Below are positions 28,398 through 37,414 of a DNA stretch of 43,348 nt, in pieces. Each line of letters opens with the position of its first letter. Position 1 is the first letter of the stretch. Both the position numbers and the translations under genes were made by a program. The notes beneath the pieces were generated by a model. That model searched no databases, had not been told where the DNA came from, and saw only the letters and a list, made by a program, of their open reading frames with translations. The DNA is from a virus. The stretch covers positions 1-43,348 of the IMG/VR virus record IMGVR_UViG_3300046170_000405; one strand, written 5' to 3'.

Positions 28398-29010
28398 TTA
28401 CGCTATAACAGTTTGTAATGAGTTAGAAGAAATAACAAATCTTCTTAATTTCTTACAACTAAATATAAGACCAGATGATGAAATACTAATTCAATATGAT
28501 GAATTATCTGTAACAGATGAAGTAAAAGATTATATTACATTAATGGATTCTATGCATAAAAATCATAAAGTAATTGGATTTCCTCTTAACAAAGATTTTG
28601 CAACATTTAAAAATAATTTAAAATCAAATTGTAGTGGAGATTATATTTTCCAAATTGATGCGGATGAGATTCCAAATGCTGCTTTAATAGAACACTTACC
28701 TACTTTGATAGAACAAAATCCTGTTGATGTTATATTTGTACCAAGAGTTAATATTGTTCAAGATATTACTCAAGAACATATTGATAAATGGAGATGGAAT
28801 GTTAATGATAAAGGATGGGTTAATTGGCCAGATTATCAATTAAGAATATATAAAAAAACAGATGATATAGAGTGGGGAAATAAAGTTCACGAAACCTTAA
28901 CAGGATATGATACTTTTTCAAACTTCCCAGCTGAAGAAGTTTGGTCATTGTACCATTATAAACAAATAGATAAACAAGAAAAACAAAACGAATTTTATGA
29001 AACAATTTAA
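28387..29010 (+). CDS. Glycosyltransferase, GT2-like
   Basis: A 207-residue GT-A protein. ISYAITVCNELEEITNLLNF at residue 2 is the nucleotide-binding start, and YIFQIDADEIPN near residue 84 contains the DAD version of the DxD metal site. RIYKKTDDIEWGNKVHETL near 154 is a motif common in GT2 proteins that transfer sugars to lipid A or peptides (LIPOXY/WaaE-like). The acceptor is not determined. Its end overlaps groES by 14 bases. Confidence 0.82.
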   Translation: MKISYAITVCNELEEITNLLNFLQLNIRPDDEILIQYDELSVTDEVKDYITLMDSMHKNHKVIGFPLNKDFATFKNNLKSNCSGDYIFQIDADEIPNAALIEHLPTLIEQNPVDVIFVPRVNIVQDITQEHIDKWRWNVNDKGWVNWPDYQLRIYKKTDDIEWGNKVHETLTGYDTFSNFPAEEVWSLYHYKQIDKQEKQNEFYETI

Positions 29011-29296
29011 ACCATTAGGTGATAGAGTTTTGGTAAAACCAAGCGAAATCAAGGAAGAAAAATCAAAATCAGGACTTATTTTATCCAACTCAACTACAAA
29101 TAGTAAAAAAGTTTATGGTGAAGTTGTAGAAATAGGAACAGGAATATTTTCTCAGAGTGGAGAAAGAATACCTATGACTGTGAAAGTTGGAGATAGTGTT
29201 ATATATGAACAATCTCATGCAAATAATACTATTGAGATTGATGGAAATAAGTATATAATTTTTAATGAACATCAGTTAATAGGTATAGTAGAATAA
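28997..29296 (+). CDS. groES: Co-chaperonin GroES
   Basis: A 99-residue GroES. FKPLGDRVLVKPSEIKEEK at the start, SGLILSNSTTNSKKVYGEVV with the mobile loop (residues ~23-35), VGDSVIYEQ near 65 and IIFNEHQLIGIVE at the end fit the family, including the final beta strand. GroES caps the GroEL ring (the groEL gene is at 10112). The usual groES-groEL operon is split here by 17 kb and other genes. The mobile loop has LILSNS in place of the usual hydrophobic IVL, so pairing may be adjusted to the phage GroEL. Confidence 0.93.
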   Translation: MKQFKPLGDRVLVKPSEIKEEKSKSGLILSNSTTNSKKVYGEVVEIGTGIFSQSGERIPMTVKVGDSVIYEQSHANNTIEIDGNKYIIFNEHQLIGIVE

Positions 29297-30144
29297 TGAA
29301 AGCATTAGTAACAGGTGGAGCAGGATTTATAGGTTCTAATCTTATAAAAAGATTAGTAAAAGAAGGATGTCAAGTTGTATCTTTGGATAATTACTCAACT
29401 GGTGATAAAAGAAATCATGTTGAAGGTGTAAAGTATATTGAGGGTGATATTGAGACAATTGAATATATCAAAGGAGATTATGAAATATGTTTTCATTTAG
29501 CTGCACAATCAAGAGTACAACCATCATTTGATGACCCTACTGAAACACTTAGGGCAAATGTAGTTGGAACATCTGCGGTTATGGAATGGTCTAAAGCAAA
29601 TGATTGTCAAGTTATTTATGCAGGTTCATCATCAAAACATAATGACCCAACAGATTCACCATATGCTATGTACAAGTTTCTTGGTGAAGAAATTTTAAGA
29701 TTATATAGAAATTCTTTCGATGGTCATAATCAAATATGTAGATTTTACAATGCGTATGGGCCTAATGAATCATTAGATATAAAAAATGGTAACGTAATTG
29801 GTATATGGAGAAAATTGATTGAAGAAGGTAAACCAATTACTATTGTAGGAGATGGACATCAGAGAAGAGATTTTATTCATGTTGATGATATTGTAGATGC
29901 ATTAATTAAAGTTTGGAATCAAGATGTGGTTCATAATGATGGATGGGAACTTGGTGTAGGGAAGAGTTATTCTATATTAGAATTGTTTCAGTTTTTTAAA
30001 GAAAGATATCCTAAAATAGAATCAGTTCATATACCCGACCAAAAAGGTAATTACAGAGAAACTCGTAGTACCTGCCAAGATGCACGAAAGATTTTGGGAT
30101 GGAAACCAAAAGATAGATTGGAAGATTATATAAAAAGTTTATAA
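29296..30144 (+). CDS. NAD-dependent sugar epimerase/dehydratase
   Basis: A 282-residue extended short-chain dehydrogenase. VTGGAGFIGSNLIK at residue 5 binds NAD, HLAAQSRVQPSFDDP near 67 is the typical second motif, and YAMYKFLGEE near 122 contains the catalytic Y-x3-K. RRDFIHVDDIVDA near 195 is the family phrase of sugar-nucleotide epimerases such as UDP-glucose/galactose 4-epimerase or dTDP/GDP-sugar dehydratase-like enzymes. It starts on the groES stop and opens the sugar cassette that runs to 39951. Exact substrate not determined. Confidence 0.9.
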   Translation: MKALVTGGAGFIGSNLIKRLVKEGCQVVSLDNYSTGDKRNHVEGVKYIEGDIETIEYIKGDYEICFHLAAQSRVQPSFDDPTETLRANVVGTSAVMEWSKANDCQVIYAGSSSKHNDPTDSPYAMYKFLGEEILRLYRNSFDGHNQICRFYNAYGPNESLDIKNGNVIGIWRKLIEEGKPITIVGDGHQRRDFIHVDDIVDALIKVWNQDVVHNDGWELGVGKSYSILELFQFFKERYPKIESVHIPDQKGNYRETRSTCQDARKILGWKPKDRLEDYIKSL

Positions 30145-30160
30145 TAAAATCATACACATA

Positions 30161-31738
30161 GTGAATAAACCATATTCTAAAAAAGATTTACTAGTAGGTT
30201 GTATCACTAAATACTCCAAATCAGATATTGAACCTTGGGTAGAATCAATTCAATAAGAGTGGTTATAGTGGTGGTAAAATGATGTTAGGTATATGATGTA
30301 TCACAAGATGTAATCAATTATCTTAAAAGCAACTCATTTCGATGTTTATCAATCTCAGTTAAATCAACATATTATTTTACAGAGATTTTTAGATTTACAC
30401 CATCTTCTAAAAGATATTGATTGTGATAGAATTATTTGGACTGATGTTAAAGATGTTATATTTCAAACAAATCCTTCTCATTGGTTAAATCAGAATCAAA
30501 CCAAACCAATCATTGCTTGTTCAGAATGTATTACATTTAAAGATGATGAATGGGCAGTTACAAATGCAGGAACATCTTTCCCTATGGAATGGGAATGGTT
30601 ACAAAATAAAACATCACATTGTGCAGGAACTATTGCTGGTGATAAAGAATACATTAGAGATTTGTTTATAAACATTTATAGATGGAGTTTAACAAGTTCT
30701 AATCCAGAACAATTATCAGACCAAGCAGCATATAATGTTTTAATCAATCAAACTCAATATAAAGATATTGTACAATTCACACCACAAGAAGATGGATTTG
30801 CAACACAACTTGGAACTGTTCTAATTAAGAAAGACCACTTCGGTGATAAATTATTAGAACCTACTCCAATCGTAGATGATTTAATCCGAAATCAAAAAGG
30901 AGAACCCTTTTCAATTGTACATCAATACGATAGAAGTCCTCAATTAAAAGAAAAACTTATCAACAAATACAAAAATATTATTCATAGAGAACCAAGTAAA
31001 GTAGATAATCCACCAGGATTTACATACGATAAGTGGTTAGATATTAGAAAGGATGGTAAGTATGATTCTCAGTACAATGAGTTACTTAAAGATAAAAAAG
31101 TAATTGTAGTTGGTCCATCTCCATCTCTTGAAGGAAGTGGTAAAGGAAAAGAAATAGATGGATATGATATTGTAGTTAGAATCAATAAAGCATTTCCAAT
31201 AGAAGAAGGATTAACAGATGATATTGGTTCGAGAACAGATATTCATTATCATTGTTTATGTACTGATATGCATTGTGGAGGACCAGTATTTTATGATGAA
31301 ATGAAATTAGATAATGTATTTGTATCTTGTCCTTATCCAAAATATGTTGGACCATTTCATGGTGATGTAACAAGATTTGAAAATGTAAACAAAAAATATG
31401 ATTTAGGATTTCATGTTCTAAATACTGATTACTACTTAGAGATTGCTAAAATGTTAGGTACAAGACCTAATTCAGGTACAATGACAATAATGGATTTACT
31501 TTGTTATGATTTAAAAGAATTACATATTACAGGTTTCACTTGGTTTAGAGATGGTTGGAGAAAATCTTATAAGAAATTAAGTGATGATAAATTTAAAAAA
31601 GTAAGTGATGAAGTTAAAAGTGAATTTAATGGTAATCATAAACAAAAACCACAAGAAGATTTAGTAAGAGAAATTTACTTAAATGATAATAGAGTATCAA
31701 TTGACAATGTAATGAAAGAAATATTGGAAGTAGAATGA
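30161..31738 (+). CDS. Two-domain glycosyltransferase: GT-A plus GT29/sialyltransferase-like (three frameshifts)
   Basis: About 524 residues from a GTG at 30161 after removing single extra bases at 30254, 30291 and 30325-30328. N-terminal half: LLVGCITKYSKSDIEPWVES, then CDRIIWTDVKDVIFQTNP, a DxD-type site of GT-A enzymes. C-terminal half: VIVVGPSPSLEGSGKGKEID (near residue 325), YDIVVRINKAFPIE and DDIGSRTDIHYHC, which resemble GT29 sialyltransferase-like domains; RPNSGTMTIMDLL may be the matching S-motif. Two transferases in one chain suggest two consecutive sugar additions. A CMP-sugar synthetase at 37411 could supply the donor. Without the frameshift fix only the part from about 30584 is readable. 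Confidence 0.7.
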
Positions 31739-32595
31739 AAAAAATAAAACTATATATTATAACATATAAGAGAAACGATATTCTTGCAGAAACTATTGAT
31801 TACATTTTACAATCTGATTTTATGAATGTATGTAATGGTGAGATATTCGTTATCAGTAATCACACTTCAACAAAATTAAAAGAAGAACATATTGATAAAG
31901 TTACACTCATACGAAATGAAGGAAGACCCGATTGGTCAAATGGTAATTTAAGTGAAAGTTGGAATCAAGCAGTAATACATGGATTTAAAGATTTATCAAA
32001 ACCAAATTGTGATTATGTAGTGGGATTCCAAAATGATGCAATATGTGATAAAAATTGGTGTTCTAATTTATTAAAGTTACATGAAAAATTTGATTATGTT
32101 CAAGGTAGATATGGTGATAATATTATCAGTTTTTCACCAGAACATATAAAGAAGGTTGGAATATATGATGAAAGATTCTGTGGAATTCAGTATCATTTTG
32201 CTGATTACCTTATTCGTTCAATACAAAACAATAAAGAAAGAACCTATGTAGATGATATTATGCATAGAATAACTTACAATAATAATCCCAGCCTTACACT
32301 AGATGTACCAGGAAATAGAAACATTACTGAAGATTTAAAAAGAAGACCTGATGATGGGGAACAAACTGGTATTTGGCAAGCTTCAAGAGTTGGTATCTAT
32401 CCTAGACATGCTTGGAACTACTTTACATGGAAGTGGGGTGGTACTCATTCTAAAGGATTATCAAGAGAAACTTGGACACAGAATTGGACTGAAGATTTCA
32501 AACAAAATATTCCAACAGGTCAAAAGAAAGAATTTGTTAGATATCCATATTTTGAAAAAGATATTAATAAAAAAATATACGAAATAGGATGGTAA
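31735..32595 (+). CDS. Glycosyltransferase, GT-A-like
   Basis: A 286-residue protein starting with KLYIITYKRNDILAETIDYI, the opening strand-helix of GT2-type glycosyltransferases. YVVGFQNDAICDKNW near residue 95 stands where a DxD motif would be; NDA is unusual and could mean weak metal binding. SFSPEHIKKVGIYDERFCGI near 135 looks like the acceptor-side GxxDE segment. It overlaps its neighbours (ATGA with the upstream gene, 7 bases with the kinase). Sugar specificity unknown. Confidence 0.7.
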   Translation: MKKIKLYIITYKRNDILAETIDYILQSDFMNVCNGEIFVISNHTSTKLKEEHIDKVTLIRNEGRPDWSNGNLSESWNQAVIHGFKDLSKPNCDYVVGFQNDAICDKNWCSNLLKLHEKFDYVQGRYGDNIISFSPEHIKKVGIYDERFCGIQYHFADYLIRSIQNNKERTYVDDIMHRITYNNNPSLTLDVPGNRNITEDLKRRPDDGEQTGIWQASRVGIYPRHAWNYFTWKWGGTHSKGLSRETWTQNWTEDFKQNIPTGQKKEFVRYPYFEKDINKKIYEIGW

Positions 32596-33951
32596 GTAAA
32601 CTAATAAATGTGGGAGGTAGTTCTGGTGTTGGAAAAACTACACTTACTACTTTCTTATCTTTTCTGTTTGATGATGTATATCATTTAAAAGGAGATGATT
32701 TGCATAAATGGGAAAGAAATGATTCCAATTGGAAAACTATAACTCATTTAAATCCTGATGCTAATAATTTAGAATTAGGTAAACAACAAATATTTAATTT
32801 ATTAGAAAACAAAACAGTATATAGAAATCACTATGACCACGATACTGGTAAGTTTGTAAATAATGTACAAATTAAACCCGATTATAATGTATTCATAAAT
32901 GAAGGATTGCATTCTCTTTATGACTCTTATTTATGTGATAGAGCTGATATAAACATCTACATTAAAACCGAAGAAAATTTAAAATATCAATGGAAGTTAA
33001 ACAGAGATATTGAAAAAAGAGGATACACGAAAGAACAGGTATTATCTGCAATAGATATGAGAAAAGGGGATGAGATAAAATATATTCACCCTCAAGAAGA
33101 AAATGCAGATGTGATTGTAACCTTTACAGAGAAAAAGGATAAATCAGTAGATTTAGAATACGAATGTAAAACTGAATATGGATGTGAAGTGATGGCAAAC
33201 CCTTAAAAAACTTTACAATCTTCATAGAAACTTTTTACTGTGTTGTAGAAAATCATCTTTTGAATATGAACTTATACAAGGTGCTGGTGGAAATCTATCT
33301 TATAAATTCAAAGATAAAGTAATTATAACCTCATCGGGTAAAACAATGTCAGATGTACATATATTGGGAGGATATTCTGTAACAGGTAATGATAAAGTTT
33401 ATAATAACGAAAGACCTTCGATGGAATTAAACTTTCATAAAAAGATAAACCAACGAATTGTATATCACACTCATCCTATATATGTAAACACTATATTATG
33501 TTCAAAGGAATCTAAAGAAGTTATTAGTGAGATATGTGAGGATTATGATTTTGATTATGTGGATTATGTAACACCTGGAGATGAATTGGCAGAAGCGATG
33601 AATGTGAATGAAAAAATTATATTCTTACAAAATCATGGATTAATTTGTTGTGGTAATTCCTTTACAGAAGTATTTAATAATAGTTTAAAAATAAATCAAC
33701 TATGTAAAGAATGGTTGATACGGAATTCAAAAACATTTAAAACATTTAGAGATAATATTAATAAAACTGATAAAAATTGTATATTGTATCCTGATGCAGC
33801 AATATTACCAGATGATAATTCTCAAATAAATGATTATATGTTACATATACAAGAAGAAGTGGGTTTAACCGCTAATCGTTTAACATCAGATGAAATAAAT
33901 AAATTAAAGAATATGGAATCTGAAAAATATAGAATTAAAATAAACAAATGA
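32589..33951 (+). CDS. P-loop sugar kinase joined to class II aldolase (one frameshift; fusion or two genes)
   Basis: First part (32589-33206): VGGSSGVGKTTLTTFL is a Walker A, and YNVFINEGLHSLYD fits the uridine-kinase/phosphoribulokinase fold. Second part (open from 33193, readable to 33951): GAGGNLSYKFKDKVIITSSG, YHTHPIYVN with two zinc histidines, and FLQNHGLICCGN are class II aldolase/adducin signatures. As written the kinase ends CEVMANP-stop at 33206, where the aldolase has no start codon of its own in frame. Removing one base in CCCTTAA (33199-33205) joins them into about 453 residues. Either a kinase-aldolase fusion, or an aldolase gene starting at ATG 33192 with the same shift. Likely act on a phosphosugar in the cassette. 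Confidence 0.72.
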
Positions 33952-34778
33952 AAGTAATTATTCCGATGGCAGGTACGGGTAATAGATTTGTACAAAAAGG
34001 ATACGAAGACCCAAAACCACTCATAAAAGTAAATGGTAAAAGAATCATAGAATATATCCTAGATATGTTTGATGAAAATGATGAAATTGTTTTTATATGT
34101 AATGACCAACATATAGAAAATACTGATATGAAAAATATTCTAAATCAGTTATCACCAAAATCTAAAGTAGTTTCATTACCAAATCATAAAAAAGGCCCTA
34201 TATTTACTGTAATGCCTTTCTTAGATTTAGTAGATGATAATGAAGAAGTTATTGTGTGTTATTGTGATAACCCATTGATATGGAATAAATCTAATTTTGA
34301 AAAATATGTTAAGGATAATAACTTAGATGGTTGTATCCTTACTCATTCAGGATTACATCCACATACTTTAAACTCAACTAAGATGGCTTTCCTAAAAACA
34401 GATGGAATTTTAATGGAAGAGATTAAAGAAAAAGAATGTTATACTGATAATCCTATGGATGAGCATGCTTCAACTGGTGTTTACTATTTTAAAAATGGTG
34501 GAGTTATGAAAGAATGTTTCAAGGAAAGTATAGATAGAGATATAAATTATGCTGGTGAATATTATGTAACACTTGCTTATAATTTATTAGTTGAAAAGAA
34601 ACTTAGAGTAGGTTATTATGATACAGAATTTGTAACAGTATTTGGAACACCAAGTGAATTAGAAAGTTTTGAAGCATGGGTAACAATACTTAACTCTGGT
34701 CAAGTAAAATCAGAACAAGATGCAGTAGAATGTTATAACTATTGGAAACGATATCATGAAAGTACACAGAAAAAATAA
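33948..34778 (+). CDS. Sugar nucleotidyltransferase
   Basis: A 276-residue NTP-transferase fold. IIPMAGTGNRFVQKGYEDPK at residue 3 is the G-x-G-x-R...K signature that binds the NTP, EEVIVCYCDNPLI near 101 supplies the metal aspartate, and GEYYVTLAYNLLVE near 202 is a typical end region. Enzymes of this group couple a sugar or polyol phosphate to CTP, UTP or GTP in capsule synthesis. The order kinase - aldolase - nucleotidyltransferase - HAD phosphatase suggests a small pathway from a keto/aldehyde precursor to an activated building block. It overlaps the aldolase (ATGA) and the HAD gene by 23 bases. Confidence 0.85.
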   Translation: MKVIIPMAGTGNRFVQKGYEDPKPLIKVNGKRIIEYILDMFDENDEIVFICNDQHIENTDMKNILNQLSPKSKVVSLPNHKKGPIFTVMPFLDLVDDNEEVIVCYCDNPLIWNKSNFEKYVKDNNLDGCILTHSGLHPHTLNSTKMAFLKTDGILMEEIKEKECYTDNPMDEHASTGVYYFKNGGVMKECFKESIDRDINYAGEYYVTLAYNLLVEKKLRVGYYDTEFVTVFGTPSELESFEAWVTILNSGQVKSEQDAVECYNYWKRYHESTQKK

Positions 34779-35082
34779 TCCAGGAAAACAAAAAGTATTC
34801 GTTGATATAGATGAAACTATTTGTTTTTATGAAAATGATAGAATCTATGAATTGGCAATTCCTAGTAAAGAAAACATAGATAAGATAAATAAACTATATG
34901 ATGAAGGTTGGGAAGTTACTTACTATACCGCAAGAGGTTCTTTATCAGGTGCTAATTATTTTGATTTAACAAAAGAACAGTTAGATTCTTGGGAATGTAA
35001 GTACCACCACTTAAGTTGTGGTGAAAAGCCTTTATTTGATTTATTAATAGATGATAGAGCAAAAAGGATAGAAGAACTATGA
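34756..35082 (+). CDS. HAD-family phosphatase
   Basis: A 108-residue HAD protein. VFVDIDETICFYE near residue 14 is the D-x-D-x-T/V motif with the nucleophile and acid/base aspartates, YYTARGSLSG near 56 is the second motif (T/S), and DLLIDDRAKR near 96 the DD pair that binds magnesium. It lacks a cap domain, as in small phage and LPS HAD phosphatases. It probably removes phosphate from a sugar or polyol intermediate of the neighbouring enzymes. Its start overlaps the nucleotidyltransferase and its stop the next ATG. Confidence 0.85.
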   Translation: MKVHRKNNPGKQKVFVDIDETICFYENDRIYELAIPSKENIDKINKLYDEGWEVTYYTARGSLSGANYFDLTKEQLDSWECKYHHLSCGEKPLFDLLIDDRAKRIEEL

Positions 35083-35537
35083 AATTAATATCACATAGAG
35101 GAAATATAAATGGAGAAAATCCACAACTTGAAAATACTCCTGATTATATAGATAAGGCTATATCATTAGGTTATGATGTTGAAATTGATATATGGAAGGA
35201 TGAAGATGGTTTTTATTTAGGACATGATGAACCTATTTATCCAATTGAATTAGAGTGGTTAGTTGAAAGAAGAAACCACTTATGGATTCATTGTAAAGAT
35301 TTTGATTCTTTAACTGAACTAATACAAGTTGACTCAAACCCTATGCAGTTAAAGATATTCTATCATCAAAAAGAGGAGTACACAATAATAAGTGATAATC
35401 ATATTTGGGCTCATAATATATTAACGGCAAACGAAAAATGTATCATACCTTTACTTAGTCGATATGATATTGAGAATTGGAAACCAACTGATGTTTATGG
35501 AGTTTGTTCAGATTATATAGAATTTTTAAAGTTATGA
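35079..35537 (+). CDS. Glycerophosphodiesterase-like protein
   Basis: A 152-residue protein resembling the N-terminal half of GDPD enzymes: LISHRGNINGE at residue 3 (His-Arg), EIDIWKDEDGFYLGHDEPIY near 34 (E-x-D and H-D). These are the metal ligands and catalytic histidines of glycerophosphodiester phosphodiesterase. Usual enzymes have about 240 residues, so this is short, but motifs are intact. It could hydrolyse a glycerol-phosphate or related phosphodiester, or work in reverse chemistry on an activated intermediate in the cassette. Overlaps both neighbours by ATGA. Confidence 0.75.
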   Translation: MKLISHRGNINGENPQLENTPDYIDKAISLGYDVEIDIWKDEDGFYLGHDEPIYPIELEWLVERRNHLWIHCKDFDSLTELIQVDSNPMQLKIFYHQKEEYTIISDNHIWAHNILTANEKCIIPLLSRYDIENWKPTDVYGVCSDYIEFLKL

Positions 35538-36262
35538 ATGTAATATTTGATTTAAAAGATATCGGAATAGGAAAAAGAATATTTTTAGTAGGTAACGGAC
35601 CCTCTTTAAATAATATGAACTTAGATTTGTTGGAAAATGAATACTCTATTGGAATGAATCGTATTGAGTTATTATATCCAACAACTAAATGGAGACCTAC
35701 TCACTATGTATTCACTTCCTCTAATTGTCAAGATTCTAAGTGGGGTCATAAGTGGTCTAAGAGCATATTGAATGCATCAAATGAAGAAAAAACAACTCCT
35801 ATAATTTGGAGAAGATTTAGAGATGCTATTGAAACAAGGGGTGAAGGAAAACTTCCTCAAAAAACAATTTATTTAGATTCTATTACAGAATATCCATGTG
35901 GTGATGATAGACAGTTTTCAACTAATGCCGTAGAAAGATTGGATAAAAGTGGAACTACTATGAATGTTGCACTACAATTGGCATATTACATGAACTTTGA
36001 TGAAGTGTATGTAATAGGTTGTGATTCTAATTGGATAACAGCAACTAACACAACAAATACATCAGAAGGTGATATAAATCATTTCCATGCTGATTACCAT
36101 GCATCCATTGGAAATGGTGAAGTTGAGTTTAATAGAATGAATGCAACACATAAAACTGCAGTAAAATACTTTACAGAAGCAGGTAAAAAAATATATAATG
36201 CGGGATATAACTCAGCAATAACGGCATATGAACGAAAAATATTTGATGATTTATTTGTATAA
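35534..36262 (+). CDS. GT29/DUF115-like glycosyltransferase-related protein
   Basis: Start set at ATG 35534 (MNVIFDLKDIGIGKRIFLVG), overlapping the previous stop. The phrase IFLVGNGPSLNNMNLDLLEN, then SIGMNRIELLYPT and KWRPTHYVFTS, is the pattern of proteins that bind a nucleotide-activated sugar in a Rossmann-like fold (DUF115, sialyltransferase-like). YVIGCDSNW near residue 160 and HFHADYHA near 185 are further conserved-looking blocks. It shares the VxGxxPSL loop with the C-terminal half of the gene at 30161. Probable glycosyltransferase; acceptor unknown. It ends in the -33 region of promoter P8. Confidence 0.7.
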   Translation: MNVIFDLKDIGIGKRIFLVGNGPSLNNMNLDLLENEYSIGMNRIELLYPTTKWRPTHYVFTSSNCQDSKWGHKWSKSILNASNEEKTTPIIWRRFRDAIETRGEGKLPQKTIYLDSITEYPCGDDRQFSTNAVERLDKSGTTMNVALQLAYYMNFDEVYVIGCDSNWITATNTTNTSEGDINHFHADYHASIGNGEVEFNRMNATHKTAVKYFTEAGKKIYNAGYNSAITAYERKIFDDLFV

Positions 36263-36295
36263 TTCAAATAAATTTCGTATATTTGTATAACAAAT
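36255..36295 (+). promoter_or_regulatory. Bacteroidetes-type promoter with palindrome (P8)
   Basis: TTG 36255-36257 inside the end of the previous gene, 20-base spacer, TATATTTG 36278-36285 preceded by AATTTCG. Perfect dyad ATTTGT-ata-ACAAAT (36281-36295) identical to P1. It lies 8 bases before the cupin ATG and drives the second half of the sugar cassette. Confidence 0.82.
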
Positions 36296-36303
36296 ACCTT
36301 AAT

Positions 36304-36729
36304 ATGAAACAAGATAGTAATGTAAAACGAGTATTAAAAGATGATGGAGTAACTAATTCCTTATTAGTTGCTGGTCATGAATTTGAAAATCCAAAAACAA
36401 TAAACATTCCAACACTAGAAAAAGAATTAGGTTATAAAGATTCTTGGGCAGTTCGAGTAGTTTATAATGATAGATTTGGTGGAGTTATAATCAAACAGAA
36501 TCCTGGTGAAGGAAACAGATTACATTATCATCCTGATGCTGATGAGTGTTGGGTTGTTCTTGAAGGAGAATATGAATGGCAAATTGAAGAAGAAGTTAGT
36601 AGAGTTAAACAAGGAGATATAATTGTTGTAAAGGCTAACACATGGCATAAGATTACAGCAGTTGGTGATAAACCAGCGGCAAGATTAGCAATTACAAAAC
36701 CAGATGTAGAACACATATATGAAGATTAA
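36304..36729 (+). CDS. Cupin-domain protein
   Basis: Start set at ATG 36304 (MKQDSNVKRVLKDDGVTNSL), behind P8. About 141 residues with one cupin barrel: RLHYHPDADECWVVLEGEYE near residue 79 gives the H-x-H...E metal ligands with glycine, and VKANTWHKITAVG near 112 the second histidine motif. Small cupins in sugar clusters act as isomerases, epimerases or hydroxylases on nucleotide sugars or keto-sugars. Substrate not determined. Overlaps the dehydrogenase gene by 11 bases. Confidence 0.85.
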   Translation: MKQDSNVKRVLKDDGVTNSLLVAGHEFENPKTINIPTLEKELGYKDSWAVRVVYNDRFGGVIIKQNPGEGNRLHYHPDADECWVVLEGEYEWQIEEEVSRVKQGDIIVVKANTWHKITAVGDKPAARLAITKPDVEHIYED

Positions 36730-37414
36730 TTTTCAAAATAAAATAGCTTTAGTTGTTGGTTCATCTAAAGGAATTGGATTAGGAGTAGCAAATAAGTTTG
36801 AAGAACTTGGTGCAAAAGTAATCAGAGTTTCAAGAAAAGATGGAGTAGATATTTCAAGTAAGGAAAGTATAGATACATTCTTTGATGCAATAACTGATAT
36901 TTTAGGCCTTCAACATAATGGTATTGATTTCTTAATAAATGTTGCTGGTATAAACTTTTGTAAAAAAATAGAAGAAATAGAAATGGATGAATGGGATTCT
37001 GTAATTGATACAAATCTTCGTTCCTTTTATTACATAATTAAAAAATCCATACCATTAATGAAAAGTGGAAGTAGGGTAGTAAATGTTTCTTCAATTGCTG
37101 GTAGAAATAAAAGTATTGTAAGTGGAGTTCATTATACTTCTAGTAAGGCAGGTATTATTGGATTAACAAGACAACTTGCTCATGAATTAGGACCAAGAGG
37201 TATTCATGTAAATTGTACTTGTCCATCTCAAACACTTACTCCAATGTTAGAACAATCGATGACAAAAGAAGAACAAGATAAACTATGTGAAAATATTCCA
37301 TTGAGAAGATTAGGTACAGTTGATGACCAAGTAGGGCCAATTGTATTCTTATGTTCAGAACTTTCAAACTATCTTAATGGTTCTGTAATTGATGTAAATG
37401 GAGGACAGTTATGA
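36719..37414 (+). CDS. Short-chain dehydrogenase/reductase
   Basis: A 231-residue SDR. ALVVGSSKGIGLGVANKFEE at residue 9 is the cofactor loop, LINVAGINFCK near 77 the NNAG-like motif, VVNVSSIAGRN near 119 carries the catalytic serine, and HYTSSKAGIIGLTRQLAHEL near 139 carries Y-x3-K. It is complete for the family (about 240-250). Probably reduces a keto group on a sugar or polyol of the cassette, or a fatty-acyl-type substrate. Coupled by overlap to the cupin and CMP-sugar synthetase genes. Confidence 0.9.
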   Translation: MKINFQNKIALVVGSSKGIGLGVANKFEELGAKVIRVSRKDGVDISSKESIDTFFDAITDILGLQHNGIDFLINVAGINFCKKIEEIEMDEWDSVIDTNLRSFYYIIKKSIPLMKSGSRVVNVSSIAGRNKSIVSGVHYTSSKAGIIGLTRQLAHELGPRGIHVNCTCPSQTLTPMLEQSMTKEEQDKLCENIPLRRLGTVDDQVGPIVFLCSELSNYLNGSVIDVNGGQL

